Source of the DNA: Phyllostachys edulis
Lineage: Eukaryota; Streptophyta; Magnoliopsida; Poales; Poaceae
DNA: 64,000 nucleotides
NCBI GenBank assembly: GCA_036346405.1
Contig: CM070562.1
Location: 105,538,999 to 105,602,998 of the forward strand
Reading direction: 5' to 3'
In this document: piece by piece, positions 22,750-32,508 of the stretch
Numbering within the stretch: the stretch's first letter is position 1
Layout: every line of letters begins with the position of its first letter
The notes under the pieces: generated by a model
Seen by the model: only the letters and a program-made list of their open reading frames with translations
Database searches by the model: none
What the model was told of the DNA's origin: nothing
Translations under genes and position numbers: made by a program

Positions 22750-22895
22750 AAGGGTAGTTAGTCTCTCTTTGTATAGCACATGAGGCTCATAGCCTATTAA
22801 GCCTTGTATAACTCTCTTTCTCGCTGGTGTATATCTCTCTCTCTGTCTTCAATGTATATCTTCCCTGTGGTTGAATACACAAATTGTGGATTTCA

Positions 22896-23345
22896 GTTTT
22901 CTCCATACTTGTTTCACATATCACTTAGCTTAACTGCTAAGAAGCTACATAATATTTCGCTCGCTACAAAAATTACAGTAGCTCACACGTCAATTTTGCG
23001 GGAATTATGATTGGTAATTCAAAATTTTCTGACATGTTCAATTTTCGAAGAAGAATTTCAGACATTTTCATGCATGGAGCAACTCGTAAAACACAGAAGA
23101 GACAAGCCCTCAAAATGAAGCAAATACAGAACTTTCTTTACAGGACGACTACATGACACGAACAAGAGATTAGCCTAAGCAACACACCCACAATATTACA
23201 AATCAAATGGAACACACTCAACAAACTGCCTGCCTACCCGAAGGCCACCACACCTGCTCTATTACATCGTCGTAGATACAACAACACATCAATCGATATA
23301 AACTCGATAAAATTTCCCCATGCAAGAAGCATCGATCAGAGTTGA
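22896..23345. other. stretch without a recognised gene
   Basis: No gene or repeat that I can name. The part at 23150-23345 lies below the small peptide ORF on the minus strand and probably contains its 3' untranslated region. It is AT-rich, and no clear polyadenylation signal stands out. Confidence 0.4.
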
Positions 23346-23351
23346 TCCATC

Positions 23352-23432
23352 TCAACCTTTCGTCTTGGGTGGTGAAAAGCAGCCGCAGAGCACCTCCCAG
23401 ATGCTCTTCTTCACTTCATTGCGACCACCCAT
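23352..23432 (-). CDS. small peptide gene, copy 1 (26 codons)
   Basis: A 26-codon ORF starts at ATG (23432) and stops at TGA (23352). An in-frame TGA lies two codons upstream of the ATG, so the start is fixed. The product begins MGG, has a basic middle and the core VKKSIWEVLCGCFSPPK, with a CGC motif and a Lys-rich end. It has no signal peptide or long hydrophobic segment. A second copy at 26271-26357 shares VKKSIWxxLCGCxSPxKT; differences are mostly third-position changes and length differences of whole codons, which suggests protein-level constraint. A TATAAATA box lies 148 bp upstream. I do not recognise the family. The two Cys could be lipid-modified or bind metal, but this is conjecture. 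Confidence 0.6.
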   Translation of the reverse strand: MGGRNEVKKSIWEVLCGCFSPPKTKG

Positions 23433-23579
23433 CCTTCACACTTGGGGGATGATCTTCACAGCTACTAGACCCAAAGCAACTGAAACAGACTAAGATGGCC
23501 AAAGGTTGCAAGTACTACAGGCCTAGAACTAAGCAAGGACAAGAGTTGGATGATGCCTCAGCAATCCTCCCAAGTGCCC

Positions 23580-23587
23580 TATTTATA
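23580..23587 (-). promoter_or_regulatory. TATA box of small peptide gene copy 1
   Basis: TATAAATA on the minus strand in the context agtataaatagggc, 148 bp above the ATG. The same octamer stands above copy 2. The leader between TATA and ATG contains tccttgcttagttct, similar to ttgcttagtttca in the copy 2 leader, so promoter and leader are paralogous. Confidence 0.6.
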
Positions 23588-23619
23588 CTACTTGGGGTCA
23601 CACAACGAAGGAAGCTTGC

Positions 23620-24980
23620 TTGCACGTAATAGGAAAAATACATGAAGAACCACAGAAATGTTCGGTGAAAATGCAACAGGTCCTACAAGTGACAGTTGAA
23701 CTTGGACTTGGTTTGCAGTGCATATGAACGTTTAGTGAAAGTTGCTTGCGGATTGATCCTCAAGAAAAAAAAAGTTACTCGCAAATTATGCGCCTAGCTG
23801 GCCCCTCTCCTGTATTTTCCCTGTGCAAGTCTTGGCCTTGGCCTTCTAGAACTGAAGAATGTATAGAGAATGACTTGAAATTCTGAAATGATGTCAAATG
23901 TGAGTGTGATAGTGGCAGTGTGAGCACCCTGAAGATTGACTTTGAAGTGGTCCACACTTCGCAGCTTTGATGCCTTCCATGGTATGCACTATGCAACAAG
24001 ATCGAATATGGTATGATCTACGCGTCAACTTGGACTTGCTACTCGGCATGACTGAAACACCGTTTACCTCCGAACTCAGACTTGTTACTACCAGAACTGT
24101 TCAAGTTAATAATGAAGGTTGGCTTTGTATCAAACTTAACCGTTGAACTATTCAAGTTAAGGTTTTGACGTCACTGGCAAAGTTGCAAGTCTGTATGTGC
24201 AAGCACCAACCCATGGCCGTTAGCCATTGGTTCAAGTAAAACTTAAAAGAAGTTATAGAGATCACACAAGAAGTTAGTTATAGTTAGTTAGAACACCTAT
24301 AGGTTGGTCTTGGAGAGTATATCAGACTTTACTAGGAAAACAACATGAGAAACCACAAGAAAATTCAGTGAAGAACGGGTCCTGTCCAGTGAATACCTGT
24401 CACTGCTTACAGTACTTCAAGTCACACGGCCAAGGTAACTTGGTTTGCACGTACCTGGAAAAGTACATGAATAATAATCACAAAGGCTCAATCTAGACCA
24501 GGTCATTGGTCATAGTTAAAAACTAGATTTGGTCTCAATTTGCACTAGTCATAGAATGTTCAGTGAAAGATACTTGCAAATTTCTTGTTTAAAAAATGAT
24601 ACTTGCAAATTTCTTGCCAAGTTTTTTTATTAAAAAAAAAGTTGCTTGCAATGCAAGTTATATGGTGCAAGCTAGCTAGCTCTTTTCCTGTATACTTTCA
24701 CTTGACCAGTCTTCGAATGGAAAATTGTCTGAAAATGGCCATATGTCCTATCGATGTTGACTTAGACCTGACCTGACGTTATTATGTGCGTGAGGCGTGA
24801 GTGTGAGTCTGACGGCGAGCTTTGAAGGGCTAGACTCCGAGGTTTGATGCCTTCAGTGATGTTATCGGCAAAGCATGCAACACGATTACATATGGTACGC
24901 GTAAACGAGGACTGGACTCTCGCTGTCTGATAAAAGCTGAGCTTCCCTGACTGAAGCAAGGACCGTTTACCCTGCTTGGA
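23620..24980. repeat. diverged tandem duplication of promoter-side DNA
   Basis: 23620-24070 and about 24300-24980 are diverged copies in the same orientation. Shared phrases in the same order include agtgaaag...tgcttgc, an A-run followed by agtta, agct(a)g(c)...cctctcctgtat or ctttt cctgtat, ctgaaaatg, gtgagtgtga, tttgatgccttc, gcaaca(a/c)gat, and gactga(a)...accgtttacc. The second copy has no peptide ORF below it: 24071-24300 is AT-rich without a coding frame. It therefore looks like an orphan promoter left after a larger duplication. Confidence 0.55.
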
Positions 24981-25002
24981 ACGGTTCTGCTGTAGTGCTA
25001 CG

Positions 25003-25718
25003 CAGGGACGGGGCTAAAAATTTTATGTGAGGGGGCCAATTGAAAAAAAGACACTATGTTTCATTTGGTTTCAAACGAGAGTTCCAAATACCCAATATAA
25101 TAATATATTGCTCGGTATTCATCTACCTAATGGTCTATCAAACCATGCTTCATATTATTTTGATGTCAAACAGTTACATGAGAGAGACAAAAAAACACAA
25201 GTAAAAAAGATAAGAGAAACTAATATATTTAGTGTTTACTTAACCTGTGCTCCCTGACATTTCATTGCACTGAATTATCACAAGTTCACAAGCCACTCTT
25301 CAAGAATTCAATTCATCTTTGGTTTGGAGAATTTTAGGGAGAATAATGAAAAAAAAGGGAGAAGAGGGAATAAGAGGGACTTGTATTCTTGTACAGTTTG
25401 CTCCACCTCATAGTGTTGCTTTCTAATGACTTGAGTATTTGGGACTGTGAGAGATAAACAAAAGTAAAAAAAAAAGGTTGTAGCTAATAGCTACTTCTTG
25501 CGAATACAAGATGAACTGATCTTTAGTGCATAACTACATGTTAATATTGATTAGATAACTAATGCATAACATTTAAGATTTAAACATTTAATCAATTAGA
25601 GGGACCATACATGTGTTTCTAGAGTTTTGTTCTAAACAAGATCAAGGTGGTCTAATTATTATTTTTGAAACATGGGAAGAGTCATGGCTCCCACTAGCCC
25701 CTGTTATCTCCGTCCCTG
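25003..25718. mobile_element. hAT-type non-autonomous element (716 bp)
   Basis: The left end CAGGGACGGGGCTA and the right end, reverse-complemented, CAGGGACGGAGATA are terminal inverted repeats of the common plant hAT type. The 8-bp duplication gtgctacg is perfect (24995-25002 and 25719-25726). The interior is AT-rich without a transposase domain. It inserted in the spacer between the two small peptide genes, in or near the duplicated upstream DNA. Confidence 0.88.
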
Positions 25719-25726
25719 GTGCTACG

Positions 25727-26265
25727 TAATGAAAATGTTTCAAGCAAAATGTTCACGTATTTACGTACGTCTCGACGTCGACTGGACTCACGTACGCCGT
25801 GCGTGCGCGGTGTGCGTGCGTACATACGTGCGGAACGGCAGCGATGCACCACTGGAAGAAATACAGAGTATGATACTAGCATGTAGCTTCTTCAAAAGTG
25901 GGGAAAAAACAGAGTACCGTGTATCTGAACCCTACAGAATCTATCTCTTGATCTGTAATCCAGTATATTGGACAATGCGGGCAATATGTCAAGTTCATAC
26001 TCATGACAGAAAACGAATTATGCAATATTTTGTTTCGCAATCTGGTTACATGACACTTTCATTACCCGTACGTGCTGGGAAAGCCCGACACAATCACTGG
26101 ACTATAAACCAATTGAACCAAACAATTAAGAATTACCCGACATCTAATCACACCCACTCACTCCTTGCATCAACGTGAAACTATTTCTGGCGACCAGTAA
26201 ATAATTTCACCTATGGGGAATTAACCATTAGACCCTTAACCTCTCGCTCTCGCGTGCATTCAACT
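25727..26265. other. spacer below small peptide gene copy 2
   Basis: No recognised gene. 25740-25850 is rich in acgt and cgtacg tetramers (acgtacgtctcgacgtcgac, cacgtacgccgtgcgtgcg), a short palindromic run that could hold ACGT-core factor sites or form secondary structure. The rest, down to the stop of the peptide ORF, is AT-rich. The open frame at 25672-26178 crosses the hAT end and is not supported. Confidence 0.4.
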
Positions 26266-26270
26266 CTTAA

Positions 26271-26357
26271 TTAATCGCTCGTCTTAGGTGATGAGCAGCC
26301 GCAGAGGAGCTGCCAGATGCTCTTCTTGACGTTGTTACGCTTAGACTTTCCTCCCAT
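26271..26357 (-). CDS. small peptide gene, copy 2 (28 codons)
   Basis: A 28-codon ORF runs from ATG (26357) to TAA (26271). The product begins MGGK, has a basic Asn-containing segment two residues longer than copy 1, then VKKSIWQLLCGCSSPKT and an acidic end. Identity to copy 1 is concentrated in the KKSIW and LCGC blocks. The frame is open upstream to an ATG at 26477, but that part is interrupted by a probable intron ending at 26413, and the copy 1 comparison supports the inner ATG. A TATAAATA box stands upstream. Function is unknown. It could be a short cytosolic or membrane-associated signalling peptide; no domain family was recognised. Confidence 0.6.
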   Translation of the reverse strand: MGGKSKRNNVKKSIWQLLCGCSSPKTSD

Positions 26358-26412
26358 TCTTCTTCCAGAGATCGCTGAGCTCCACAGGCTGAAATGTTCC
26401 AAGAAGAAGATC

Positions 26413-26580
26413 CTGAAAACATTAGAGTACATGTTATGAGTAATCATTGGCCAAAAGCTCATATAACTGTTCTCCAACTATAAACCTAATTACCAAAAGA
26501 ACTACGACTAATACAAATGAAAAACCTGCAAAGAGGATAACAAAAGCTTATTCTTACTGCCTAATCAGGGAAGAATATAC
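26413..26580 (-). other. probable 5' UTR intron of peptide gene copy 2
   Basis: On the minus strand the sequence ...ttttcag|GTATATTC opens and ctaatgttttCAG|gatcttc closes a 168-bp AT-rich segment with good plant splice sites. Splicing would shorten the leader to about 120 nt, similar to copy 1. Copy 1 shows no equivalent pair at the same place. Transcript data would be needed to confirm it. Confidence 0.45.
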
Positions 26581-26646
26581 CTGAAAATTACAACTCTGAA
26601 ACTAAGCAAGACAAGCTTGGTGCTTTTGGTGCAAAACAAGCTACTC

Positions 26647-26654
26647 TATTTATA
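26647..26654 (-). promoter_or_regulatory. TATA box of small peptide gene copy 2
   Basis: TATAAATA on the minus strand in the context ccctataaatagagt, 290 bp above the ATG (about 122 bp after removal of the probable intron). It is the same octamer as in copy 1, followed by a similar leader. Confidence 0.6.
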
Positions 26655-26689
26655 GGGGTTACACAAGTAGCAAGTCGGTGCATGAGTAT

Positions 26690-27230
26690 CCCCCATTCCT
26701 TGGCTTTGGAATAGTATCAGATTTTACTATGAAACGTTCGCGAGAATCCACAAGAATGTTCAGTGAAGAGCGACTGAACGAGTCCAGAACTTGAACTTGA
26801 AATGTGGTCCACTTGCAGAAAATTCAGTGATGCTAGCAATTACTCCAGCTTAATAACCCATGTCCTATATTGTATACTACACCCTGCATAGAACGAGTCC
26901 TAGACGTCCAAAAATGCTTAGGTACTAAGTACTCACACATGTTTATGTATGCTGAATGTGAGTAGTTAATTCCTTTGTTTAAGTGTTTATGAACTAGAAG
27001 AAGTAAATATAATGGGCTCAAGTGAATGATTCGGAAATTCATCGATCTTTGCCGCGTATGCAAAAAGAAAACAATTGCGTATACCCGGGGTTGCTTCTGT
27101 TGTAACGAAAAGTGAATCCATTGGAAGATTCAGTGAAGAACGTACGACTGAACGAGTCCTGTTGATTGAAGCATTCAGCTTAGAAGACTTCAGTTCCTAG
27201 TAACAAGTGGTTAAATGTCAGGACCCTATC
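26690..27230. repeat. repeated upstream motif of the small peptide genes
   Basis: Two copies of a phrase 'agattcagtgaagaacg...actgaacgagtcc' lie at about 26749-26785 and 27122-27160. Related forms occur at about 23653, 24355 and 24551 (cacaagaa(a)a/t-tt-cagtgaa). Around them 'gtatcagattttactatgaaa' at 26715 corresponds to 'tatatcagactttactagg' at 24318. The block therefore recurs at least five times upstream of the two genes. Confidence 0.5.
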
Positions 27231-27800
27231 AATTTGAGAAAAGTTGACAGTAGTCCGACAGATTTGGGAGTAGATGAGGATTGGGGAAAGTGTTCTACCG
27301 AAGATGAGAGCAATACTCCTACATCACCTAACTAGAGACACAGAATGTGCTTTTCAATCTTGCCTTCATTCGCAACGGCGATCAGGTATTTAACCTGGAT
27401 GTTTTTGCGATTTACAGTGCTGTAACTTCAGTCGAAGTTCAGAGTTACGAGTGACAAAACCCAAATGACAAAAAGGTTACGGTAAATAGTACTGCATAGT
27501 AACTATCAGAGTCAAACTCCTCCGTTGGATCACGCTTTACCGCGCCTGAACACTTCATCGCCTCCGTTCATGCTTGCTGAGTGAAATCGCTGAAGCGTTA
27601 CAAGTAGCACCCACTTTGTTTCTTCGGTGAAGTCTTCGCCCAATTCCTTTCTGAACTTCAGTGGTCTAACATTAAACTGCTGAGTTCAATTCTGTTGCCA
27701 CTTGCCAAAACTATTACTGTACAAGCGATCATTCAAAGGAGGTAAGATCATTCAAAGGAGGTAAGAGTTCGAAGGAGTCTTAACACCAACATCGATCGTC
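27231..27800. other. stretch without a recognised gene
   Basis: No gene recognised. A short direct duplication of 'agatcattcaaaggaggta' occurs at about 27727-27766 (gatcattcaaaggaggtaa twice). Confidence 0.4.
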
Positions 27801-27823
27801 AACGCTTCTTGAGTTCTGCACCA

Positions 27824-28090
27824 ATGGCGAGACCAAGAAGAGAGCCATCTCGTTCGCCGCGACTCCACGCGCAGACGACTCCTGCATCTAGCCGCCACCG
27901 CCACCTCCTCCGTCGAGTCCTTGCATGCTCCGCTTCCCGAGGCGACTCCGCTTGTCGTTGCCATTGCCGCCGCTTATCTCTCCTTCCTCCCTACGGTCCG
28001 CTGCCGGCCGGTCATGCGCGCCGACCGAGCCAACCTCTTCATAACAGACGGATCGATCCAATGCACCAGGCGCCTGTCGTCCCATCCTAA
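27824..28090 (+). CDS. hypothetical 88-codon ORF, Arg/Pro/Ser-rich
   Basis: An ATG at 27824 (context accaatggcg, a good plant start) opens a frame to a stop at 28090. The product is rich in Arg, Pro, Ser and His with no recognised domain. The local GC content is much higher than in the flanks, which end abruptly in AT-rich DNA at about 28090. It could be the first exon or a fragment of a captured gene, or chance. An overlapping frame (27921-28154) with a hydrophobic stretch is equally open, so neither is secure. Confidence 0.2.
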   Translation: MARPRREPSRSPRLHAQTTPASSRHRHLLRRVLACSASRGDSACRCHCRRLSLLPPYGPLPAGHARRPSQPLHNRRIDPMHQAPVVPS

Positions 28091-28640
28091 ATACACGGTC
28101 AAATACGAACCAAATAGTGGTGTAATCATATTGGTATTCGTATTTTTTAAATAAATATGAATTCGAATATGCTCGAATACGAATAAGAATTGAATATCTA
28201 CTTAATTTGACCAGATCCGACTATCCTCATAACTTATGTAATGTGGAGATATTAGTGATGTTTTATCATTGTACAGTCACACTTGATCATTCTAATATAT
28301 TTATTTCACCTAAAGGAACATGAATTCACATTACATTAGAAAAATCATCCAACTAATTAGGCATACTGCAATAAAATACTTATATTTCTTCGTCGAATTT
28401 GAATATGAATACGAATAGTTCGAATAAAATAACAATTCAGATGGAAAATTTCATACCATATTCCATATTCGTGTCCATATTTTTATGCAAATACGAATGA
28501 GAGAGGAATTGTTAATCGGCTATAAAATTATATACTATATTTGTATCTATCAAATATGGTAGTTGAATAATACGGATAACTTGTATATGTTTTTCACCCC
28601 TTTTCAAATTGAGTCTCGCAGGCGAACCCACTTGCGGTTT
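28091..28640. repeat. AT-rich sequence with repeated 'gaatacgaa' phrases, possible MITE
   Basis: The stretch is AT-rich and repeats gaatacgaa, gaatatg and their reverse complements (attcgtatt, catattc) many times in both orientations, as non-autonomous DNA elements often do. I could not find clean inverted ends or a target duplication. Confidence 0.35.
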
Positions 28641-28693
28641 TCTCATAGAGGCCCCTGATATCCTATATTATTACCATTACTGACTACCCTGGA

Positions 28694-28760
28694 ATTTTTT
28701 TTTTAAGGAAGTGCAAAAGCTTTGCACAACTTTCCATTAAGAAGGAGAAAACCGAGTACA
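28694..28760 (-). other. LINE 3' end: hairpin and poly(A)
   Basis: On the minus strand ttaatggaaagttGTGCAAAGCTTTTGCACttcctt precedes the A-run; the capital part is shown only as the stem GTGCAAA/TTTGCAC. Plant L1 elements often carry such a 3' terminal stem, which the reverse transcriptase recognises in some families. Confidence 0.6.
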
Positions 28761-28929
28761 AGCTAAAGGAAGCGAAAAGAAAGAAGAAAGAAGAAGAAGA
28801 AAAAGAATACGAAAGAAAGCCCACAGGAGCGCTCACAAGACAAGCTAGGCAAACGAAACTAACACGACCTGAGAGGAAAGCTAGGGCAGACTTACAGAAA
28901 AAAACAACCCGAGGGGTTGGGACACTACC

Positions 28930-30040
28930 CAAAAACTAACAAAATTACTGGTACTGCTTAACTACGCGCGTCCACCAAAGATGTATCCACCATTCGTCAA
29001 TGGTGGTTCTCGTCAAGAATACGCAGTAGCAGTTGATCGATAGTAGAAGCGACATTATTGAAAATCCTCTGGTTGCGCTCCTTCCAGATCATCCAAAAGA
29101 CCAGAATTATGCTAGAGTCAATATCCTTCCTGCGATTCTTTGGTTGAAAGATCCTGGCGGCAATCCAATGGTCTTAAAGTGTAGCCTGGCCAACGGGGAT
29201 GGCACAAGCAAGTCCGACCTGAGATAAGAAGCGCCCCCACACTTGTGCTATCACCAAGCACCACACTAGAAGGTGGTCAATGGTTTCGTGCTCTTGCCCA
29301 CAAAAAACACAAACTCCTTGGTTTTACAACCCTCGACGCTGTAAGCGATCGGCCGTCCAGCATCGACAGCGGATTGCAAGCCAAATGAAGATTTTGCATT
29401 TGAGTGGTGCTCGTGACTTCCAAATGGCCTCAGCGCAAGGGAACCTCATCGAGCCACTGAAGAAAGCTCTGTAGGTGGACTTAGAGGAGTAACACCCCGA
29501 GGGTTCCTATCTCCAAAGAACAGTGTCGGCCACTCCTTGTGCGAGCTGTACTGGCTGCAAAGCATCCCATAATCGGAGGAATTTTGAGATGTTGACGTCC
29601 TGAGGCTGGCCCAAAATGTCCGAGACCCAACCATTGCTAGTGAGAGCGCAATCTATCGTTCTATGCTTCCGAGTTGACGGTTTGACCATGTTGACAATGG
29701 AAGGCGCCATGCTGTGGATGGATCCGCCGTCTAGCCAGTGATCCTCCCAGAAGAGAGAGTTCTCTTTGTTCCCAACTGTCACCAAAGTTGAAGCTTGGAA
29801 CATGTTTTCCTCTGCTCGGCTTAGCTGTGTATGCAGACTTCCCTAGGGCCTCGCCGACCAAGACCGCTGTAGCCAAAGCCAGCGGATGCGAAGGGCCCGT
29901 CCAAGTGTGACTAGGTTGGGAAGGCCAAGGCCCCCAAGATGACAAGGCCGGCAGACTGTAGACCAAGCCACTAAGCATTGCCCGCCCGAGACATTTTGCG
30001 AACCTTTCTAAAGGAACGCTCGCCGCCTTTTATCGATTTC
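28930..30040 (-). pseudogene. LINE ORF2 C-terminal part with zf-RVT Cys/His domain
   Basis: Reading leftwards, LSWGPWPSQPSHTW-like and FWEDHWLDGGSIHSMAPSIV (29660-29750) precede a block translating as LKCKIFIWLAIRCRCWTADR and VCVFCGQEHETIDHLLVWC (about 29270-29400). This is the plant zf-RVT pattern with CxxC and H...C that follows RT in L1 LINEs. Frame changes lie near 29660 and 29500. Low-complexity DNA fills 28700-28900. Confidence 0.75.
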
Positions 30041-31589
30041 TTTAATTACCGAGAGGGGGGTCGAGGGCCATGAAAGTGTACATCGGTGTTGCAGATAACA
30101 CCGTTTGGACCAGAATAAGCCGTCCCCCTTGTGAAAGCATTTTTGCCTGCCAAGCTTGTAGACGGTTATCGACCATATCCAAGAGAGGTTGAAAATCTGC
30201 CATAGAAGGTTTTCTCAATGTGAGAGGCAAGCCTAGGTATTTGCAACGGAAAGGAGCGACCTTGCAGCGGAGACAGTCTGTGATGAGCTGAATTTGTTGA
30301 TTGTTGCACCGAATTGGAGCGAAGGAACTCTTGGCCAAATTGGTTCGCAAACCCGAGGCCTCACCGAAGAGTTGAAGAATTTCATTGATGGTGAGCAAGT
30401 CTATCCTATCCGGCGATGCAAACACGACCACATCATCTGCATATAAGGATAGGCAGTGTGGTAACCCTTGCCTGCTGCCGATCTAATGGAGCAAATTTGC
30501 ATTTTCCGTGGCGCTGAACAGGTTATTGAGGACATCCATGGCGATAATGAACAACAAAGGAGATAGAGGATCTCCCTGACGAAGTCCGCGACCATGCCAA
30601 ACCGGATGTCCATGTTGGCCGTTGACAAGCATCCTAGTGGACGACGATCTAAGCAAAGTACACAGCCAAGCACACCACCTCGGCCCAAATCCTTTGTGTC
30701 GTAGTATTTCCAACAGGAAGGTCCGGGATAACGAGTCAAAGACCTAGGCTATATCCAGTTTGATAAGGATAGTCGATTGTTTTTTGTGATGGAGAGAGCG
30801 CGCGGATTGCCTAACCTAGAAGAAATTGTCTTGAATGGAGCAGCCTTTTGTGAAAGCAGATTGGTTTGGTGCTACTACCTTCGGAAACTCCGAAGCGAGC
30901 CTTCGGGCCAATACTTTTGAGAAGATTTTGGAGATAACATGGAGCAAGCTGATGGGCCGGAAGTCTGTTGGTTCCTCAGCTGTGGGTTTCTTCGGCACAA
31001 GAGTTAGCAACGCTTGATTGAGCAGGTGGAAATCCCTTCCTGCTAACCGACCTAGGGCATGGAATGCCGCCATTATATCTGGCTTGATGATATCCCAACA
31101 ACGTTGATAGAAACTGCCAGAGAACCCGTCAGGTCCTAGCGCCTTGTCGGGTGGCATAGACTTGATTGCTTTCCAAACCTCCTTTTCAGTGAAATCAGCC
31201 TCTAGCTCCTGTAAGTCATGAGAGGAAAGATCTAGGAAGTTGAAATCTAGGGAATGGGTTCTGGCGACCAGTTTTCCAATGAGGTTGACGAAATGCTCAT
31301 GGAAGGCCTCTTCCAACCCTTTCTGAGTGTGCACCCATATATCCGTGACCTTTATGCTTCCAATGTATTTTACGCGCCTACGATGATTAGCATGTAGGTG
31401 GAAGAAATGAGTGTTTGCATCCCCTTCCCGCAACCATCTGATACACGACCTTTGGCGAGCAATTGTTCTCTCAAAGGAGCACAGGCCTAGCAGTTTTCTT
31501 TTGAGCTCAATTCTTAGCCAGCGCTCCCATGGAGATAGAAGCCATTTTTCCTTAGCTAAATCCAAGCTCTCGATTAGTCCCTTTGCCAA
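30041..31589 (-). pseudogene. LINE reverse transcriptase
   Basis: The longest open stretch (31589-30816) carries RQRSCIRWLREGDANTHFFH, PPDKALGPDGFSGSFYQRCW, and TDFRPISLLHVISKIFSKVL with NQSAFTKGCSIQDNFF. After a frameshift near 30750 come GLRQGDPLSPLLFIIAMDVL (about 30540-30600) and, after another, LYADDVVVFASPDRIDLL with the catalytic YADD at 30432-30443. KYLGLPLTLRKPSMADFQPL follows near 30200. It is a typical L1-type RT. Confidence 0.9.
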
Positions 31590-31599
31590 ACCGATAGTC

Positions 31600-32508
31600 T
31601 GACGAATGCTACCACACTGTCACTGACTCTAAGACTGCAGTACGTGACCTATGACCGTGAGGAGGCTATGGAGGCGTCGTAGCGGATTTGTCCAAAGATT
31701 GACACCACACCAAGCCTCCTTAACCACTTCCATGAACCCTTCAACCCTCGTCCAAAAGGATTGAAAGCGAAATCGTTTCTTCGAATCCTTCAAGAAAGAC
31801 GTTGAGAGTAGCAAGGGGTAGTGGTCCGAAGCTGTGGAGGGGAGGGCTCGAAGGAAGCAGTTTGGGTACATCATGTCCCACTCCGTAGAGACAAAGACCC
31901 GATCAATGTGCTCCAAAGTTGGCTTTTCCCTAGCTCTTGTCTAGATGAAAGCTCTACCATTGAGATGGATCTCTTTGAGATCGAGATCATCGATCACCTG
32001 TCTGAAGCTACCCATAAGCCTTCTGTGCAAGCGATCATTATTCTTGTCGCTTGCATGTAGGATGAGGTTGAAGTCTCCAAGAACGATCCATGGCCCGGGG
32101 ATGGAGTTCTGGATGTCGCGTAACTCTTGTAGAAACGCCGGTTTGTTGGCCTCTTCCGAGGGACCATAGACTACCGACAACCAAGAGTCAAACCCGCGTG
32201 GAAGGGTGACCTTTGCTGTTATGGAGTGGTTCCTTATACTCGGCATAGAACAAGTAACCTTAATGGAGATCCAAGCTAACAGAATGCCTCCTCTCGACTG
32301 ACAAGACGGAAGATAGAAGAAACCGTTGAAAGAGTGCCCGAGGGTTTCCATTACAAGTGAAGAATCAAAAACACCGATTTTAGTTTCTTGGATACAAAGC
32401 GATCGACGCGCTGGCAAAGAATTCATCAAGCTCGATTACATTCCACTTGGCCCTCATATTAAGACCCCTTACGTTCCAACTAATGTATTTGATGTTACAA
32501 CCAGCCAT
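31600..32508 (-). pseudogene. LINE apurinic endonuclease domain
   Basis: ORF2 begins at an ATG at 32508: MAGCNIKYISWNVRGLN contains the conserved Asn of the endonuclease. A frameshift near 32420 leads to SLCIQETKIGVFDSSLVME (catalytic QETK), SWLSVVYGPSEEANKPAFL, and IVLGDFNLILHASDKNN with the GDFN block. After another shift near 31930, HIDRVFVSTEWD and LPSTASDHYPLLL give the final SDH motif. All catalytic blocks can be found. Confidence 0.88.

Larger units (their letters stand above)
17506..22895 (+). repeat. 3' LTR of the host Copia, split by another element
   Basis: After the purine-rich gagaggaggtgga the LTR starts TGTTAAGGG (17506-17514). It is then interrupted by the minus-strand Copia and resumes at 22755 (tagttagtctctc). 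The right end is uncertain. The run gttgaatacaca near 22881 would give a joined LTR of about 136 bp, while a later CA near 22895 would give slightly more. Without the insertion the LTR is about as short as that of the guest. Confidence 0.5.

Noticed and set aside
25672..26178. 168-codon plus-strand ORF near the peptide genes
   Set aside because: It begins inside the hAT element and crosses its right TIR and target duplication, so the frame is an accident of insertion.
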